The translations under genes and the position numbers were made by a program. Below are positions 1 to 7,905 of a stretch of DNA of 64,000 nt, piece after piece (the first letter of the stretch is position 1; the number at the start of each line of letters is the position of its first letter). The notes under the pieces were generated by a model. That model made no database searches, was not told the DNA's origin, and worked only from the letters and a program-made list of their open reading frames with translations. The stretch is from Rhizobium sp. WYCCWR10014 (lineage in GTDB: Bacteria; Pseudomonadota; Alphaproteobacteria; Rhizobiales; Rhizobiaceae): positions 124,001 through 188,000 of the forward strand of contig NZ_LXFU01000037.1 of NCBI RefSeq assembly GCF_001657485.1, written 5' to 3'.

Positions 1-470
1 GCGATGCGGAAGGCCTCGTGAATAACGGCGGCGAGCTCGTTGACGTCCTTGACCAGCCAGTTGTGCTTGGTGCAGGGCCGGGTAATGCCGACCGTGTCGC
101 ATTCCTGGAAGGCGTCGGAGCCGATCAGCGAGGTCGGAACCTGGCCGGTCAGGCAGACGAGCGGGATCGAATCCATCAACGCGTCCTGCAGCGGCGTGAC
201 CGCGTTGGTGGCGCCCGGACCCGAGGTCACCAGCATGACGCCGACCTTGCCGGTGGAGCGGGCATAACCTTCGGCCGCATGGCCTGCCCCCTGCTCGTGG
301 CGGACGAGGATATGCTTGACATCCTCCTGCTGGAAGATCTCGTCATAGATCGGCAGGACCGCGCCGCCGGGATAGCCGAAGATATGTTCGACGCCATTGT
401 CCTTCAGCGCCTTGAGAACGATCTCCGCTCCCGTCATCCGATTGCCTGCCGCCTGATTGTCCGTGCTCAT
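1..470 (-). CDS. ilvI: Acetolactate synthase large subunit (5' part only)
   Basis: This enzyme makes acetolactate or acetohydroxybutyrate from pyruvate with thiamine diphosphate, the first shared step of isoleucine, valine and leucine synthesis. The visible 156 residues are the N-terminal TPP-binding (PYR) domain. GYPGGAVLPIYDE lies at about 32-44, the catalytic glutamate in RHEQGAGHAAEGYAR at about residue 59, and TSGPGATN further on. The gene starts at an ATG at 468-470 and runs off the left edge, so the FAD-binding and PP domains and the small subunit are not seen. The leader peptide and terminator just upstream indicate control by transcription attenuation. The family call is secure; whether the gene is named ilvI or ilvB is a naming choice. 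Confidence 0.93.
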   Translation of the reverse strand, partial: MSTDNQAAGNRMTGAEIVLKALKDNGVEHIFGYPGGAVLPIYDEIFQQEDVKHILVRHEQGAGHAAEGYARSTGKVGVMLVTSGPGATNAVTPLQDALMDSIPLVCLTGQVPTSLIGSDAFQECDTVGITRPCTKHNWLVKDVNELAAVIHEAFRI

Positions 471-530
471 CTGTCTGTTCCGTTTGATGCTGGGATTGCG
501 TTTGTGGCCGGAAGCCCGAATTTCGGGCAT

Positions 531-553
531 AAAAAAAGGCCCCTGAGGAGCCT
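531..553 (-). terminator. Attenuator terminator of the ilv leader
   Basis: Read on the minus strand this is a 7-bp stem, AGGCTCC / GGGGCCT, with a TCA loop, followed directly by seven T residues. It lies between the leader peptide (588-644) and the acetolactate synthase start (470). That is the place and form of an attenuation terminator rather than an end-of-gene terminator. A longer upstream pairing, GCGCATGGG with CCCATGCGC enclosing a GGATGGT/ACCATCC hairpin, could be the competing fold. Confidence 0.8.
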
Positions 554-587
554 GTCATCTAGCGCATGGGTGGCTATCGCCGGATGG

Positions 588-644
588 TTACACCATCCTG
601 CCCATGCGCTTTCCCACCACGATAAGAGCCGTTGCGATTTTCAT
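588..644 (-). CDS. Branched-chain amino acid leader peptide
   Basis: This is an 18-codon reading frame encoding MKIATALIVVGKRMGRMV, with a run of Ala-Thr-Ala-Leu-Ile-Val-Val codons. Regulatory codons of this kind are what ilv-type attenuator peptides carry. It lies 118 bases upstream of the acetolactate synthase start and is followed by a hairpin over its stop codon and then a T-tract terminator. When charged Leu, Ile or Val tRNA is scarce, a stalled ribosome should favour read-through. No Shine-Dalgarno sequence is visible, and the predicted promoter puts the transcript start at or within a few bases of the ATG, so the mRNA appears nearly leaderless. Confidence 0.8.
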   Translation of the reverse strand: MKIATALIVVGKRMGRMV

Positions 645-653
645 GGTCGGAAG

Positions 654-681
654 TGATAGACAGAAAATTTCGCAGCGTCAA
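654..681 (-). promoter_or_regulatory. Likely promoter of the ilv leader
   Basis: On the minus strand a TTGACG box (676-681) and a CTATCA box (654-659) are separated by 16 bases. This resembles the housekeeping promoter form of rhizobia (CTTGAC / CTATAT). The predicted start falls at about 644-648, essentially at the leader peptide ATG. The boxes were recognised by eye only. Confidence 0.55.
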
Positions 682-792
682 CGCATGCCGCAATAAAAAA
701 CTCCCGGCTGCCCGCATCCCTAAAATCCATGGCCGGAAGGATTTGTTAAAGGAAGGGCTATATTCTCGCTTCCCATTGCAGGAGTAGGCCCT

Positions 793-2817
793 TTGCTTAA
801 CAACGACTTGCACGCGTCTGGTAAGGCGGGTGAACAGGATCGCCGCGATGGCCATACACCGGGGAACCGCTTTCTCGGCCGCGTCGTTGCATGCAGCGGG
901 TCGCGGGCGACCATCGCCGCCGTCGCCGAACAGGGCGGCACCGATCTGACGGAACTGTGGTCCGTGGGCCGGCTGATTTCGATCAGCGTCGGCCGCAACC
1001 GCGTCGTCGCGCTCGTCTATCAGATGAACACCGGCAGCCATGCCTGGGGCGAAGGCGAGGACAATACTTTCAGGATCGAGACCGAGCTGCTCGGCGAAGT
1101 CCGTGTCGACGAGGACGGGCGCGAGGAATTCTCGACCGGTATCTCGCGTTATCCCTATCTCGGCGCCATCGCCCACCGCATCCGATCCGCCGACCTGATG
1201 CGCATCTACGATGCCGGCCAGGGCACGACCGCCGTCATCGGCAAGCTGACACAGGACGAAAGCATCGACGCGGCGATCCATATCCCCTCGATGCTCTCCA
1301 AGCATTTCGCCGTCGTCGGCTCGACCGGCGTCGGCAAGTCGACGGCCGTGTCGCTGCTGCTGCACAAGGCGATTGCGGCGGACCCGAAGCTGCGTGTACT
1401 GATCCTCGATCCGCATAACGAATTCGCCGCCGCCTTTCCCGAGCACGCCGTCACCATCGATACCGATACGCTCGACCTGCCCTTCTGGCTGATGCGGCTG
1501 GAGGAGTTCGCCGAAGTCGTCTTTCGCGGCCGCCCGCCGGTGCCCGAAGAACTCGACATGCTGCGCGATATCCTGCCGGAAGCCAAGCGCGCCTTCCGCG
1601 GCAGCGACAACTCGCTGGTGCGCCGCACGACGGAAAAAAGCTCGATTACCGCCGATACGCCGGTTCCCTACCGCATGGCCGATCTGCTGGCGCTAATCGA
1701 CGAGCGCATCGGCCGCCTGGAAGGCCGTTCGGAAAAGCCCTTCCTGCGGTCGCTGAAGATGCGTCTCATCGCTGCGATCAACGATCCGCGCTATCACTTC
1801 ATGTTCTCCAACAACACGATCAGCGACACGATCACCGAAACCATCGCGCAGATCTTCCGAATCCCCGGCGAGAACCGGCCGATCTGCACCTTCCAGCTTG
1901 CCGGCATTCCCTCCGAGGTCGTCAATTCTGTCGCCTCCGTGCTCTGCCGCATGGCCTTCGAGGTGGCGCTGTGGAGCGACGGCGCCATCCACATGCTCGT
2001 CGTCTGCGAGGAAGCGCACCGCTATATCCCCTCCGATCCGAGCCTCGGCTTCGTGCCGACGCGCCAGGCGATCGCCCGCATCGCCAAGGAGGGCCGCAAA
2101 TACGGCGTCTCGCTCGGCATCATCACGCAGCGACCGGGCGAGCTCGACCAGACGATCCTGTCGCAATGTTCGACGCTCTTTGCCATGCGGCTTGCCAACG
2201 ACCGCGACCAGGAAATCATCCGCTCGGCCATCCCGAACTCGTCGATATCGACGACGAGCTTCATCTCCTCGATCGGCAATGGCGAGGCGATCGCCTTCGG
2301 CGAGGCGATCAGCGTGCCGATGCGTATGCGTTTTTCCCGCGTCGACGAAAACCTCCTGCCGAAGGCGAGCAGCGCCAACAGCAAGCAGAGCGAGGAAGAT
2401 CCGGATACGGTCGATCTGCGCAAGATCGTCACCCGCATGCGGGCGGTGACCGTCGGACCCGACATTTCGAATTTCCAGCAGAATTATGCCGCGTCCGTCG
2501 CAGGTTTCGACGAGGCTGATGCAGCCGATGAGGATCTCGACGCGAAGCCCTACACGCCGCCCGCCTCTTCCGCCGCGCCGCTCGAATCCTACCGCCGCGA
2601 ACTGCTGCCGCAGACGCCGCGGCTGGACCCGGCCACGTCACCCGCGATCGATCCCCGGCTGGACGCGCTCCGCCGTGAGATGCGCCGCGACGAGCCGGTC
2701 TTTCCCCGGCCGACACCCCCGGCGGACCAGCCCGCGGTCTCCCGTCGGGAGCCTGGCACGTCGCTGCGCGAAAGCATCCTGAAAAAACCGCTGAGCAGCC
2801 TCTACAACAAGGATTGA
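793..2817 (+). CDS. HerA-type ATPase (DUF87 family)
   Basis: This 674-residue protein belongs to the HerA/FtsK superfamily of hexameric DNA-translocating ATPases. An N-terminal HAS-barrel-like region (about 25-130) precedes a Walker A motif, GSTGVGKST, at about 176-184. A Walker B-type segment, HMLVVCEEAHRYIP, sits at about 400-413, and sensor-like motifs ITQRPGEL and LFAMRLANDRDQ follow. The last 130 residues are proline- and acid-rich and probably disordered. It starts at a TTG with AGGAG eight bases upstream. In archaea HerA works with the nuclease NurA in end resection; no NurA-like gene is nearby, so its partner here is unknown. Its 3' end overlaps the convergent aldolase gene by 16 bases. 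Confidence 0.85.
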   Translation: MLNNDLHASGKAGEQDRRDGHTPGNRFLGRVVACSGSRATIAAVAEQGGTDLTELWSVGRLISISVGRNRVVALVYQMNTGSHAWGEGEDNTFRIETELLGEVRVDEDGREEFSTGISRYPYLGAIAHRIRSADLMRIYDAGQGTTAVIGKLTQDESIDAAIHIPSMLSKHFAVVGSTGVGKSTAVSLLLHKAIAADPKLRVLILDPHNEFAAAFPEHAVTIDTDTLDLPFWLMRLEEFAEVVFRGRPPVPEELDMLRDILPEAKRAFRGSDNSLVRRTTEKSSITADTPVPYRMADLLALIDERIGRLEGRSEKPFLRSLKMRLIAAINDPRYHFMFSNNTISDTITETIAQIFRIPGENRPICTFQLAGIPSEVVNSVASVLCRMAFEVALWSDGAIHMLVVCEEAHRYIPSDPSLGFVPTRQAIARIAKEGRKYGVSLGIITQRPGELDQTILSQCSTLFAMRLANDRDQEIIRSAIPNSSISTTSFISSIGNGEAIAFGEAISVPMRMRFSRVDENLLPKASSANSKQSEEDPDTVDLRKIVTRMRAVTVGPDISNFQQNYAASVAGFDEADAADEDLDAKPYTPPASSAAPLESYRRELLPQTPRLDPATSPAIDPRLDALRREMRRDEPVFPRPTPPADQPAVSRREPGTSLRESILKKPLSSLYNKD

Positions 2818-3728
2818 CGCTTCAGCTCCCTCTCCAGAGCGATCAGAGGCTCGACGGCCTCGAGCACCCGCTGCCGGTCCGTCGGTCCAAGCGGCAAGAG
2901 AGGGCGTGGAAGCTCTGCCCTGGCGAGTGAGAGAAGGTCGAGCAGCGTGTAGATCACGCGAAGGCTTCCGAACGCCTTGAACGTTTGCCAGAGCGGCTCG
3001 AAAAGACCATCGAGCCGACGCACTTCGCCGTCCTCGCCCGCAATCGCGGCCTTGGTCAGGGCAAGGGCGACGTGCGGAAACACGCCACCGATGACGCTGT
3101 ACCAGGCGTCGGCACCTGAAAGCAGCGCATCGGCCGCTCCCCAGTCGCCGCTGTAGCCGATCGCAAACCTGGTCTTCTCTCGCAACGCCGCCAGCTCGCC
3201 TGCGAAATCGCCGTCAACAGGCAGAGGCATCTTCACCGCCCTGATCGTCTCGATATCGGACAGGCGCTGCAAAAGATCCCGGCTGAAGGCGAAGTGGGTC
3301 GTGCCGGGATTGTTGTAGATACAAAGCGGCAGCTTCGCCGCCTGCGTGACCGCAAGGAAATGCTCATAGGCTTCGTCCTGGGTGAGCGGCGTATAGGACA
3401 CCGGCGCAAGCAGAAGGGCATCTGCACCAGCGGCCTCGGCATCCCTCGCCAGGGTCCGGGCATGGTCTGTCCTCAGAGCACCGACCCCGACGACGAGAGG
3501 AATACGACCGCGAACGCACTCGACCGCAGCCTCGACGGCTCGCCGTCGCTCCTCGCGCGTGAGAAAGGCGTAGATCCCGGTGCTGCCGAGAAGGCCTATC
3601 GAAGCGACGCCTGCATCACACAAGCGTTCCAGCAGGCGGCCGAGAGCTTCGGTGTCAACCCGGCCATCCCTATCGGCGGGCGTGGGCGGAAAGGCCGAAA
3701 GACCATGAAACGGAGAAGCGACAGACAT
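2802..3728 (-). CDS. Dihydrodipicolinate synthase / N-acetylneuraminate lyase family aldolase
   Basis: This 308-residue TIM-barrel protein belongs to the class I aldolase (DapA/NanA) superfamily. The Schiff-base lysine is K166 in AVKMP and the catalytic tyrosine is Y138 in CIYNNPG. The substrate loop, which reads G-T/S-T-G-E in true DapA, here reads GSTGI (48-52) without the glutamate, so it is probably not the lysine-pathway enzyme itself. It starts 21 bases after the LysE exporter gene, most likely as the second gene of an operon opposite a MocR regulator. That suggests a role in degrading or detoxifying a small keto or amino acid. The substrate cannot be read from sequence. Confidence 0.85.
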   Translation of the reverse strand: MSVASPFHGLSAFPPTPADRDGRVDTEALGRLLERLCDAGVASIGLLGSTGIYAFLTREERRRAVEAAVECVRGRIPLVVGVGALRTDHARTLARDAEAAGADALLLAPVSYTPLTQDEAYEHFLAVTQAAKLPLCIYNNPGTTHFAFSRDLLQRLSDIETIRAVKMPLPVDGDFAGELAALREKTRFAIGYSGDWGAADALLSGADAWYSVIGGVFPHVALALTKAAIAGEDGEVRRLDGLFEPLWQTFKAFGSLRVIYTLLDLLSLARAELPRPLLPLGPTDRQRVLEAVEPLIALERELKRQSLL

Positions 3729-3749
3729 GATGCGATCCTGAAAATCCGG

Positions 3750-4364
3750 TCAATGTGAGAACAGCAGGCGCGATCCGGCGCCCGCGAAAAAGACGGCGAG
3801 ACTGCCCTCGATCCACCGCCGCGCACGGGCGTAGCCGCGCACCATCGGTGCCGTGGAGAAGAGCACGGCATAGCCGGCAAATATCGAGATCCCCAAGAGC
3901 ACGCAGCCGCCGAAAGCCGTGACGGCCATCTCCGGTGAAGCGCCGGGCTTGAGGCCGAGCGACATGATCGCCACCCAGGCCAGAACCGCCTTCGGATTGC
4001 CGAGATGCATGAGAACGCCGCGACGATAGAGCGCGCCGAATCGCGCGGCGGGTCGAACGACCTCGCTTGCCGGCATGTCCGACGCAACTGCCGAGCGGGC
4101 CGCCCTCCAGGCGAGCCAGAGGAGGTAAAGCCCGCCTGCGACTTTGAGGAACAGCAGCGCATGGGCATACCGGACCAGGAGTGTGGAAATGCCGGTGACA
4201 GCGACCAGCCCCCAGCATGTCGACATTGTTATGACCCCGGCAGCAAGGGCGAGCGCCGGTCGACGCCCTTGCCGCATCGCCACGTTCATGATGGCCATAT
4301 TGCTCGGTCCGGGACTGCCTGCAGCGATTGCATAGGCGACGTAGACGACGAGAAGATCCTGCAT
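3750..4364 (-). CDS. LysE/RhtB family amino acid exporter
   Basis: This 204-residue inner-membrane protein has the usual family length and about six hydrophobic segments. The N-terminal family signature AAGSPGPSNMAIMNVAMRQG falls at about 14-33. Such proteins export lysine, arginine, threonine or homoserine by proton exchange. The open frame runs further upstream into the divergent regulator, but the start at 4364 (MQDLLVVY) gives the family length. It is probably cotranscribed with the aldolase and controlled by the divergent MocR protein. The exported substrate is not determined. Confidence 0.88.
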   Translation of the reverse strand: MQDLLVVYVAYAIAAGSPGPSNMAIMNVAMRQGRRPALALAAGVITMSTCWGLVAVTGISTLLVRYAHALLFLKVAGGLYLLWLAWRAARSAVASDMPASEVVRPAARFGALYRRGVLMHLGNPKAVLAWVAIMSLGLKPGASPEMAVTAFGGCVLLGISIFAGYAVLFSTAPMVRGYARARRWIEGSLAVFFAGAGSRLLFSH

Positions 4365-4499
4365 TTGCGTTTTCCAGAAGTTTGCACCCGCGCACGGCAC
4401 GACCCCGAAGACGAAGAATGCGCCTTTGGGAAGCCGCCAATCCGCTTCCTTTTCCTCGAAAATTGGTTCACCATGAAGCGCCATTTTTGAAGAAACTAT

Positions 4500-6023
4500 A
4501 TGGACCATTTTGCGATGTCCAAACGGCGCAGCATCATCGAGATACCATCGCTCAACGCGATCGATCGAACGGCCAATGTCGGTCGCCAGCTTGCACAGGC
4601 CCTGCGGAACGCAATCGCTCGCGGTGAGCTGAGGTCGAAAGAACGCCTTCCTTCGACGCGTAGCCTTTCGGCTTCGCTGAAAATCGCGCGCGGCACTGTC
4701 GTCGAGGTGTTCGATCAGTTGACCGCCGAAGGCTATCTCGAAGCGCGGGTCGGAGCCGGAACCCGTGTTGCCGCCGATCTGATGGACGCGACGCCGGCGT
4801 CCCTGCCTGCTCCGGCAGTGCCGTCTACCGCGGATGCCGTCGATCTGCCGTCCCAGGCTGCCCGGCTGATCGCTATCGCCCGTGCGCTCACCCCTCACCC
4901 GCCCGTTCCCTTCGCCATTGCCGTCCCGGCTTGCGGCATTGCGCCCGACGACAACTGGCGCCGTCTCGGCAACCGCGTCCGCGCATCGAGACAGGCCGCA
5001 CCCTCGGGTTACCACGACCCCATGGGTCTGCTCGAGCTCAGGCTTGCCATTGCCGACCATGTCCGCCGGGCGCGGGCCGTTCATTGCGAGCCGGAACAGG
5101 TCATCGTCACGTCAGGCACTCAGCAAGGCCTCTATATGGCGGGCCGGGTCCTTCTCTCGCGTAACGATCCTGTATGGGCCGAGGACCCGGCCTATCCCGG
5201 GCTGGCGGCGGTGCTCGATGATCTCGGCGTCCAGACGCACCGCCTGCCGGTCGATGCACAGGGAATGAACGTCGAACGCGGCCTCGAGCTATGTCCACAG
5301 GCGCGCGCCGCATTCGTCACCCCTTCGCACCAATATCCGATCGGCATGCCGCTCAGCATGGCGCGGCGCAATGCCCTGATCGCCTGGGCCGACCACAATC
5401 GCGCCTGGATCGTCGAGGACGATTACGACAGCGAGCTGCGTTATGCCGGACACCCGTTTCCCTCAATGCAGGGATTGCGTCCGTCACGTGTCATCTATCT
5501 CGGCACGTTCAGCAAGGTGCTCTTTCCTTCCCTGCGCCTCGGCTACGTCATCGCCCCTCCTCGGCTCGCAGAAGCCTTTGCCGGCGCCCGCGCCATTCTC
5601 GACCGGCATTCGCCGATCGCCGAACAGCACGTTCTGGCGGCCTACATGCGGGAAGGCCATTTCGAAGCGCATATCCGGCGCATCCGCGGCCTCTATGCCG
5701 AACGCCGCGCTGTTCTGCTTTCGGCGCTCGAGCGGGCGTTGCCTGAGGGCTGCCGCGTCCAGGAGAGCGACCAGGGCATGCATATTCTTCTATGGCTACC
5801 CGAAGAGGTCGACGACGTGCAACTCGCAGCCCGTGCCCTGTCGGCCGGCCTCGCCATGCGTGCGATATCCCCGATGTATGCCGCCCAGCCGGCGCGCCCC
5901 GGCCTGATGCTGGGCTTCGGCGGATTTCTGGCGGACCAGCTACAGGCGGCGGTTGGCGAACTTGTCAAACTGTTGAGCCAGCAGATGTCTCAAGCAGGAG
6001 GCCCGCAACAAACTGAAACCTAA
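4500..6023 (+). CDS. MocR-type regulator (GntR HTH fused to PLP aminotransferase fold)
   Basis: This 507-residue protein joins an N-terminal GntR winged helix (about 20-95; GELRSKERLPSTRSLSASL) to a fold-type I aminotransferase-like domain. The PLP lysine is K339 in GTFSKVLFPSLRLGY, preceded by HQYPIG and DDYDSEL motifs. MocR proteins sense PLP or an amine/amino acid ligand and usually regulate the divergent gene. Here that is the LysE exporter plus aldolase, which makes this their likely regulator. ATG 4500 gives the longest form; ATG 4515 (MSKRRS) is an alternative, and neither has a clear ribosome-binding site. TTGGTTC (4463-4469) and TATGGACC (4499-4506) could be operator half-sites, an inference only. 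Confidence 0.88.
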   Translation: MDHFAMSKRRSIIEIPSLNAIDRTANVGRQLAQALRNAIARGELRSKERLPSTRSLSASLKIARGTVVEVFDQLTAEGYLEARVGAGTRVAADLMDATPASLPAPAVPSTADAVDLPSQAARLIAIARALTPHPPVPFAIAVPACGIAPDDNWRRLGNRVRASRQAAPSGYHDPMGLLELRLAIADHVRRARAVHCEPEQVIVTSGTQQGLYMAGRVLLSRNDPVWAEDPAYPGLAAVLDDLGVQTHRLPVDAQGMNVERGLELCPQARAAFVTPSHQYPIGMPLSMARRNALIAWADHNRAWIVEDDYDSELRYAGHPFPSMQGLRPSRVIYLGTFSKVLFPSLRLGYVIAPPRLAEAFAGARAILDRHSPIAEQHVLAAYMREGHFEAHIRRIRGLYAERRAVLLSALERALPEGCRVQESDQGMHILLWLPEEVDDVQLAARALSAGLAMRAISPMYAAQPARPGLMLGFGGFLADQLQAAVGELVKLLSQQMSQAGGPQQTET

Positions 6024-6916
6024 ACTGTCAGCCGTTCCCAGCTATCGTCCATCTGGTTGCGGAACCATGTCATTTGCCGCTTGGCATATTGCCGCGTGGC
6101 CGCAGCTCCCTTCTCCAGCACCTCGTCGCGCGTCATCTCACCCCTGACCATCGCCGTAATCTGCGACACGCCGATTGCCTTCATCACAGGCGCCTCGGCC
6201 GGCAGGTCGAGTGCAAGCAGCGCCCTCACCTCGTCTTCCGCGCCTTGCTGCAGCATCTTTTCGAAACGCCCGTTGATGCGCTGATGCAGCACAGCCCGGT
6301 CCGGCAGCACAACGATCTTGCGGGCCTCAGCCGCGTCAATGATCACCGGTCCCGACCGGCCCTGGAAATCGGCGATCGACCGCCCCGTCGCCTTCATCAC
6401 TTCGAGCGCCCGGACGATCCGCTGCCCGTCCTGGCGATTGAGGCTTGCCGCCATGGTGGGATCGGCCGCGGCGAGTTCGGCATGGAGCCCGTCAGGCCCC
6501 TCCTCCAGCAGCCGCGTCCTGAGTTTTTCCCGCAGCACCTCCGGTATCTCCGGCATATCCGAGAGACCGCCGGTCAGCGCCTTGAAATAAAGCCCCGTGC
6601 CGCCGACGAAGACCGGCAGCCGTCCCGCGTCCCTCAGCGCCGGCAGCAATGCCGAGACATCCCGCAGCCAGGCGCCGGTTGAATAGGCAGCACCGGCCGG
6701 TACATGGCCGTAGAGATGATGCGGCACGCCCTGCATCTCCTCTTCCGACGGGCGCGCGCTCAGCACCCGCAGCGTGTCGTAGACCTGCATGCTGTCGGCG
6801 TTGACGACCGCGCCGTCATGGCGCCTGGCTAATTCGACGGCGAGCGCGGACTTGCCGCTGGCGGTCGGCCCGGTTATCAGGATCGCATTCACTGTGCTCA
6901 GAAGGTTTTCCATCAT
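6020..6916 (-). CDS. miaA: tRNA dimethylallyltransferase
   Basis: MiaA transfers the dimethylallyl group of DMAPP to N6 of adenosine 37 in tRNAs reading UNN codons. The 298-residue product carries the P-loop GPTASGKSA near residue 16, the signature NADSMQVYD, and the C-terminal region RQYAKRQMTWFRNQ. The chosen start is the first of two tandem ATGs (6914-6916 and 6911-6913). Further upstream only a TTG is available, inside serB. The gene diverges from serB with start codons overlapping by two bases, and its end overlaps the end of the convergent MocR gene by four bases. Confidence 0.95.
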   Translation of the reverse strand: MMENLLSTVNAILITGPTASGKSALAVELARRHDGAVVNADSMQVYDTLRVLSARPSEEEMQGVPHHLYGHVPAGAAYSTGAWLRDVSALLPALRDAGRLPVFVGGTGLYFKALTGGLSDMPEIPEVLREKLRTRLLEEGPDGLHAELAAADPTMAASLNRQDGQRIVRALEVMKATGRSIADFQGRSGPVIIDAAEARKIVVLPDRAVLHQRINGRFEKMLQQGAEDEVRALLALDLPAEAPVMKAIGVSQITAMVRGEMTRDEVLEKGAAATRQYAKRQMTWFRNQMDDSWERLTV

Positions 6917-7805
6917 GGCCCTCGTTGCCACGCTTGTTGCCAATCCGTCAAATCCCGTGCTGACCCCGGAAATCGCCGAACGGGCGGCCGAGGCCGTGAA
7001 AGCGTCCGGTCTCTACTGGCTGGCCGACGGCATCGCCTGTGACATCGCCCTACGCGACGGCACCGACGCGCAAGCGGCCGAGGCGAATATCCTTGCCGTC
7101 ATATCAAGCGCGCCGATCGACCTCGTCATCCAGGAGCAGGAGACCCGCCGCAAGAAGTTGCTGATCGCCGATATGGATTCGACGATGATCGGCCAGGAAT
7201 GCATCGATGAACTCGCCGCCGAAGTCGGCCTCAAGGAGAAAGTGGCGACCATCACGGCTCGCGCCATGAACGGCGAGATCGCTTTCGAGCCCGCTCTGCG
7301 TGAGCGTGTCGCCCTGCTGAAGGGGCTGCCGATATCAGTCGTCGACGAGGTCATCGCCAAGCGCATTACGCTCACCCCGGGCGGTCCGGAACTGCTTGCC
7401 ACCATGAAGTCGAAAGGCCATTACACCGCGCTTGTCTCCGGCGGCTTCACCGTCTTCACCAGCCGTATCGCCGCCACCCTCGGCTTCGACGAGAACCGCG
7501 CCAACACGCTGCTCGAAGACGGCGGCATCCTCTCCGGTTTCGTCGCCGAGCCGATCCTCGGCAAGCAGGCGAAGGTCGATGCGCTGAACGAGATTGCGGC
7601 AACTCTCGGCATTTCGCCGGAAGAAGCGATCGCCGTCGGTGACGGCGCCAACGATCTCGGGATGCTGCACCTCGCCGGCTCCGGCGTCGCCCTCCACGCC
7701 AAGCCCGCCGTTGCCGCCGAAGCGCAGATGCGCATCAACCACGGCGACCTAACCGCACTGCTCTACATTCAGGGTTACCGGAAGACGGATTTCGTGACGG
7801 CATGA
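6915..7805 (+). CDS. serB: Phosphoserine phosphatase
   Basis: SerB catalyses the last step of serine synthesis, hydrolysing phosphoserine. This 296-residue protein has an N-terminal ACT-like region (about 1-75) and a HAD phosphatase domain. The nucleophile is D86 with D88 in ADMDSTMIGQE, and motif III/IV is VGDGANDLGML. An in-frame extension to 6789 exists but runs through the start of miaA; ATG 6915 (MALVATLV) gives the usual family length. Its promoter must lie inside the miaA coding sequence. A perfect hairpin follows 20 bases after the stop. Confidence 0.95.
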   Translation: MALVATLVANPSNPVLTPEIAERAAEAVKASGLYWLADGIACDIALRDGTDAQAAEANILAVISSAPIDLVIQEQETRRKKLLIADMDSTMIGQECIDELAAEVGLKEKVATITARAMNGEIAFEPALRERVALLKGLPISVVDEVIAKRITLTPGGPELLATMKSKGHYTALVSGGFTVFTSRIAATLGFDENRANTLLEDGGILSGFVAEPILGKQAKVDALNEIAATLGISPEEAIAVGDGANDLGMLHLAGSGVALHAKPAVAAEAQMRINHGDLTALLYIQGYRKTDFVTA

Positions 7806-7825
7806 AGACCGACGGGGTACACCCT

Positions 7826-7866
7826 CTCTACCTCATTCCTGTGCTTGTCACAGGAATGAGGTAGAG
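7826..7866. repeat. Perfect 18-bp palindromic repeat after serB
   Basis: CTCTACCTCATTCCTGTG is followed by a five-base loop (CTTGT) and its exact reverse complement. There is no T tract, so it is not a standard terminator, though it could protect the 3' end of either convergent transcript. The core CCTCAT(T/C)CCTGTG...CACAGG recurs in a larger element at 52009-52145, marking it as a member of a dispersed repeat family. Confidence 0.8.
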
Positions 7867-7905
7867 TTGGAGACCACGGCGGCTAATTCGACCGCGCTAG
7901 CCCCC

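Noticed and set aside
3750..5084. A 444-codon open frame that joins the LysE protein to sequence inside the MocR gene
   Set aside because: Only the last 204 codons match the LysE family; the extra part is antisense to the regulator and has no family features.
6789..6914. An N-terminal extension of SerB
   Set aside because: It would run through the miaA start region; SerB with start 6915 has the usual length of 296 residues.
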